Below, piece after piece: positions 60,927 to 64,000 of a stretch of DNA of 64,000 bases. The stretch is from a virus. The DNA lies in IMG/VR virus record IMGVR_UViG_3300045806_000063, positions 117,109 to 181,108 of that record; one strand, given 5' to 3'. Position numbers and translations under genes: made by a program. Positions within the stretch are counted from its first letter, which is position 1. Every line of letters starts with the position of its first letter. Under the pieces are notes generated by a model, which was not told the origin of the DNA, ran no database searches, and saw nothing but the letters and a program-made list of their open reading frames with translations.

Positions 60927-61772
60927 ATGGATTTAACACTACCTTACTTTGATGGTCTACATCATATTCTCTCAGAGTATAAGCTTGAGCTTTTTTATGA
61001 AATAGAACAGCAATTTAACATAATTAACTACACGACCCATGCCGACGATATAGCAATCTTTCAAAACATGTTTCCTAATGCCACAGGTGCTGATCGTGGG
61101 AACTTAATTGAAAGTATGTATCGTGAACACATTGATGCGGTCTTAGGTATGCAGGGGATTTTCTTAGCAGATCCATTTACTAGCAAACTATCTGATATCG
61201 TTACGATATTAGTAGGTTGTACAAAGTTAGCTACTAATCATTTATCTGAATTAGAATTAAGCACAGATGCAGATACTGAATCAACAGATGAAGTTTACTT
61301 TGCATCTATCCTGGCAGCCATTACTGGTCTTAGTGAATATACCATTATGGAGCATATTAAAACAATTTCAGAAACTACCCTTGAATACTTGAGGAATAAC
61401 ATTCCCCTACCTCATATTGAAATAAACCATAGTAATCTGTCAAAGGACAGATTTATGAAAGCTTTACAAGTAATAGATAATGTAGGAATTACAGTCAATG
61501 CTATCAGGGAGATTAACGCATTCGATTACAGTCCAATAAATTTATTACTCATGACTATTGATGATTTAGAAAAAATAACAGATCATCAAACATTAGCTAA
61601 TGAGATCACCCTAAACGTATTAGGTAGTCATACCTTAGAGCCTACCTTAGAGGTTACTGCACTGGATATACTCAGTAGAGTCTTAGCTGTGGGTGCTGAT
61701 AACTTTAAAGTCGCTGCTTTAATTTCAAGATATTTTAAATTACGAATTTTAAGTGAGGGAGATAATGAATAA
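60927..61772 (+). CDS. Hypothetical protein upstream of the second beta' C gene
   Basis: The 281-aa product is helical and acidic with no recognised motif. It overlaps the RNAP gene by 8 bp. Its position suggests phiKZ gp79 order. The 71-bp divergent gap upstream is very AT-rich but lacks the early core element, so the pair may be late, in line with a virion RNAP role. Confidence 0.7.
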   Translation: MDLTLPYFDGLHHILSEYKLELFYEIEQQFNIINYTTHADDIAIFQNMFPNATGADRGNLIESMYREHIDAVLGMQGIFLADPFTSKLSDIVTILVGCTKLATNHLSELELSTDADTESTDEVYFASILAAITGLSEYTIMEHIKTISETTLEYLRNNIPLPHIEINHSNLSKDRFMKALQVIDNVGITVNAIREINAFDYSPINLLLMTIDDLEKITDHQTLANEITLNVLGSHTLEPTLEVTALDILSRVLAVGADNFKVAALISRYFKLRILSEGDNE

Positions 61773-63039
61773 ACGTGACTTTTTTATACACTCTATTAAT
61801 GATACATTATTCCTTAATAGGGGATGGAATGAGATCTGCTTTAGTATAATGATAGAAGATTCTCCTGATCATCACTTAGAGACTCATGGGGTATATCTTA
61901 AAGGTAATAAACTATATGGACGAGTAGATGGTAAAGCTGTAGAAATTGAAGACTATGTTAAAGGGAGACCACTCTACTATCCAGAGGAAGAACTATTCAT
62001 TAAAGCACATGAGATCAAATGTGTTAAACGTGATTTATATACCAGTTACGGCATTGGGTTAATGAATGCTTACTTTATTGAGTACCCTTATGAGGGTCTG
62101 GTAGAATTTGTAAATAGCACAGAAGGGAAACCGATTAAAGCTAATCAGATGAATGATATTGCATTACATCAATTCCTACACGGTCCTGGTACGGTTCAAG
62201 AGAGGGTAGCAAGACATAAAAGATTTGAAAATGATGTAGGACCAATTACATGTTTAGCCGAATGTGCAATTACTCCTGCTTCAGAAAAGACAGTAACTGC
62301 TAACCCTGAAAATGCTAAGCGAAAAAAGGAATTGTTAGAATTACATAAAAACAATTTATCAGATCCTGCAGTGTTAGCTAATATACAGAAAGAACTAGAA
62401 GATTTAGATCGTAAATATCTAGAAGGTGATGAAGCTGAGTACTACCTCAGCTCAAAGAAAGCTAGAGCATCGCGTACTAGGGTATACAATATACATGGTG
62501 GTGAGACTGATTTCTTTAACCCTGGTAAGATGATATTAGTAGAGAACTCCCTACATGAAGGGTATCAGTTAAAAGACGTACCAGTAATGGCTAATCAGAT
62601 CAGGGAAGGCAGTTACCATCGAGCTATCTCCACTGCTAATGGCGGAGCTGAGGTTAAGAAAACTGGGCGTATATTTCAAAACTACACAATTGTTCATCAA
62701 CCATGTACTACGAAGAACACTATTCGTAGAGCTATTAATGTGGATAATTATAAACAGTACGCTGGTAGATACCGGTTAAACTCTACAAAGCCTTTAACTG
62801 AATCGGAACTCAAGTCGTCTATCGGTAAGGTGACCCGTATAATGTCACCACAATGGTGTACGTCACCTGGTAATACAGTATGTTCACATTGTATGGGTGA
62901 TAAGGTAACTAACACTAATATAGGTTTAGCTGGTTTAACGAATTCACTTACTAGCAACCTGATGAGTATCGATATGGCCGCCATGCATACCGCAGGCTTA
63001 TCTACCGCTAGGTACAATTACATTGATAGAATTTCTTAG
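61765..63039 (+). CDS. RNA polymerase beta' subunit, C-terminal part (phiKZ gp80-like, virion RNAP)
   Basis: The 424-aa product has TRIMSPQWCTSPGNTVCSHC (about 355-374), the beta' zinc region. Then comes NLMSIDMAAMHTAGLS (about 401-416), matching AAQSIGEP...MRTFHTGG of beta'. Only about 10 residues follow, so the C-terminal region continues in another gene or is reduced. ATG 61765 follows GAGGGAGATA. It is distinct from the beta' C gene at 52019; by order it would be the packaged enzyme that reads early promoters on entry. Confidence 0.88.
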   Translation: MNKRDFFIHSINDTLFLNRGWNEICFSIMIEDSPDHHLETHGVYLKGNKLYGRVDGKAVEIEDYVKGRPLYYPEEELFIKAHEIKCVKRDLYTSYGIGLMNAYFIEYPYEGLVEFVNSTEGKPIKANQMNDIALHQFLHGPGTVQERVARHKRFENDVGPITCLAECAITPASEKTVTANPENAKRKKELLELHKNNLSDPAVLANIQKELEDLDRKYLEGDEAEYYLSSKKARASRTRVYNIHGGETDFFNPGKMILVENSLHEGYQLKDVPVMANQIREGSYHRAISTANGGAEVKKTGRIFQNYTIVHQPCTTKNTIRRAINVDNYKQYAGRYRLNSTKPLTESELKSSIGKVTRIMSPQWCTSPGNTVCSHCMGDKVTNTNIGLAGLTNSLTSNLMSIDMAAMHTAGLSTARYNYIDRIS

Positions 63040-63049
63040 AGGATAACAC

Positions 63050-63550
63050 ATGAAACACACTGCACAAATTGAAGAAGGGTTACTACCTGAGAATGAGACA
63101 GCACCTCTGGTACTTAGTCCTGATCCATTTATTAATGAACAACTGATCAGGGGCTTCACTGGAATAGCTGAAAAGTTTTTAGCAAAGCAGATGTCACAAG
63201 TAGGAAAGCACCATCCTGATATCTACAATGCTTTATCACGTTTATGTCAGAGGGCAGACTATAAAGTCTTTTCTGAAACATTAACAAACTTATTCGATTA
63301 TTTTAATGCTAACAATGCTGGACATTGTAACATTTTGAATATACTGGTAAACGTCACCTCAAGTGGGCTTACCAAAGAACAACAAAACGAATACATTGCA
63401 ATCGTGTCTTTAATCTATGCATTGAGAAATCCAAAGACTAGAGGTGGTATGGCTAAGTCTATGACCTGGGCTAATCTTAGTTCTAGTGTAGGTTCTGCAA
63501 CAGCTAAAGAACTCGTTCCTAAATTGAAACGTTATTTTAATATAATGTAA
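63050..63550 (+). CDS. Hypothetical protein, possible continuation partner of the virion RNAP
   Basis: The 166-aa product lies 10 bp after the RNAP stop with its own GAGGATAACAC ribosome binding site. The sequence is helical, ending RGGMAKSMTWANLSSSVGSA and then a basic tail, reminiscent of the last part of beta' C-termini. It may be the rest of a split beta', or an unrelated small protein. Not a frameshift of the upstream gene as far as I can see. Confidence 0.6.
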   Translation: MKHTAQIEEGLLPENETAPLVLSPDPFINEQLIRGFTGIAEKFLAKQMSQVGKHHPDIYNALSRLCQRADYKVFSETLTNLFDYFNANNAGHCNILNILVNVTSSGLTKEQQNEYIAIVSLIYALRNPKTRGGMAKSMTWANLSSSVGSATAKELVPKLKRYFNIM

Positions 63551-63581
63551 TTAAAATAAAACATGCATTAGTTATCATTTG

Positions 63582-63617
63582 TTAAAGGTAGTGTTAAATG
63601 GATTTTACTACCTTTAA
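63582..63617. terminator. Stem-loop after the 63050 gene
   Basis: TTAAAGGTAGT and ACTACCTTTAA with a 14-base loop lie 31 bp after the stop and just before an early promoter. Confidence 0.6.
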
Positions 63618-63639
63618 AATCTGGATTCATTTAAAGTTC

Positions 63640-63662
63640 AAACATATATTATCTGAGTGATA
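63640..63662 (+). promoter_or_regulatory. Early promoter
   Basis: AAACATATATTATCTGAGTGATA, identical in its core to the copies at 1535 and 33250. Confidence 0.82.
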
Positions 63663-63875
63663 TTGTTAGTAGTATTTAATCATAAAGGTCAGTTGGGTAT
63701 AACTGGACCATGCGACAAATCGTGGTACTTCGTTTTGTGCTCTGTTGTGGTGATTGTAGTTCATACAACTGCGATAAGTTGGCACCGTCCGGTTAGTGTT
63801 AATATCCGATTTTCTACCGTTCGCATAATAGATGCAAACGGTAACCGGACTAATAATCTCAACTGGCCTTTTTGA
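63657..63875 (+). CDS. Small possible membrane protein with unclear start
   Basis: The frame gives at most 72 aa with one hydrophobic segment (WYFVLCSVVVIVVHTTAISW). The only starts are GTG 63657 inside the promoter and TTG 63663, neither with a ribosome binding site. If real, it would be read from a leaderless message. The DNA is richer in GC than the surroundings (63760-63850). Uncertain. Confidence 0.38.
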   Translation: MILLVVFNHKGQLGITGPCDKSWYFVLCSVVVIVVHTTAISWHRPVSVNIRFSTVRIIDANGNRTNNLNWPF

Positions 63876-64000
63876 TTAAATACTACTGTAGTATGTTAGA
63901 CTGTTGAGTAATTACTCCTTCCTCGATATCGAGGAAGGAGTAATGATGTATTCTTTATTTTTTTTTCTTTTAAATCGAAAACATATATTATCTGAGTGAT
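63874..64000 (+). repeat. 127-bp promoter-bearing repeat, copy 2 (runs to window end)
   Basis: Exact copy of 33144-33270, including the palindromic terminator (63911-63944). Confidence 0.97.
63980..64000 (+). promoter_or_regulatory. Early promoter at the window end
   Basis: ACATATATTATCTGAGTGAT; its gene lies beyond the window. Confidence 0.8.

Noticed and set aside
38811-63384. LTKEQ-coding similarity between 38811-38830 and 63365-63384
   Set aside because: One mismatch in 18 bases and a common peptide type; may be chance, unlike the exact longer matches.
1027-63944. CRISPR array interpretation of the repeated palindromes
   Set aside because: The palindromes differ in sequence, are far apart, and flank genes; there are no regular spacers.

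Overview
The window is a 64 kb piece of a nucleus-forming jumbo phage of the phiKZ type (Chimalliviridae). The call rests on several hallmark genes together: a chimallin-like phage-nucleus shell protein (35649-37556), a PhuZ-type tubulin (24332-25303), and a divergent multi-subunit RNA polymerase cut into separate genes (beta' N-part 37626-39203; beta C-part 49929-52034; one beta' C-part 52019-54034; a second beta' C-part 61765-63039). A divergent family B DNA polymerase piece, a phiKZ-type contractile tail sheath and tube pair, and TerL complete the set. The DNA is AT-rich. The host cannot be read from the sequence; a Gram-negative host is the usual one for this family.

Layout. 1-3.3 kb: a probable prohead protease and small early-type genes. 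3.35-6.46 kb (minus): tail tube and sheath. 6.6-11.8 kb: three probable virion proteins. 11.9-15.2 kb: small genes, thymidylate kinase and dCTP deaminase. 15.3-16.5 kb: a foreign-looking glycosyltransferase. 16.6-18.8 kb: TerL. 18.9-20.3 kb: an early operon with a nucleotidyltransferase-like protein and a HicB-like protein. 20.5-24.2 kb: two minus-strand genes around a small early operon. 24.3-29.4 kb: PhuZ and the DNA polymerase operon. 29.5-35.4 kb: an accessory region rich in repeats and foreign-composition cassettes. 35.6-41.2 kb: chimallin, beta' N and small genes. 41.2-55.7 kb: SbcD-like phosphoesterase, an SSB-like protein, the likely fifth RNAP subunit, a possible nuclear import factor, RNAP subunits and a helicase. 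55.7-64 kb: small genes, a frameshifted minus-strand gene, the second beta' C-part and the start of another early cassette.

Regulation. At least 18 plus-strand copies of an AT-rich element (core close to ACATATATTATCTGAGTGAT) sit 20-140 bp before operons and look like the early promoters read by the packaged virion RNAP. Several are followed by a shared leader ending in an AGATTGGAG-type ribosome binding site. I found no copy directing a minus-strand gene, which fits late expression of the tail and other minus-strand genes. Operon ends carry near-perfect palindromes of 20-40 bp with almost no loop, many of which can act on both strands.

Most notable signals: (1) a likely programmed -1 frameshift at a run of eight T in the 553-aa minus-strand gene at 58647-60308, making a 689-aa fusion; (2) short coding segments copied in frame between otherwise unrelated genes (51, 23 and 21 bp exact, plus a TerL fragment reused in a 53-aa protein); (3) a two-gene cassette flanked by 63-bp direct repeats whose hairpin core is inverted between copies; (4) a nucleotidyltransferase plus HicB-like pair resembling a toxin-antitoxin module; (5) a DNA polymerase gene whose ribosome binding site lies in a hairpin stem.
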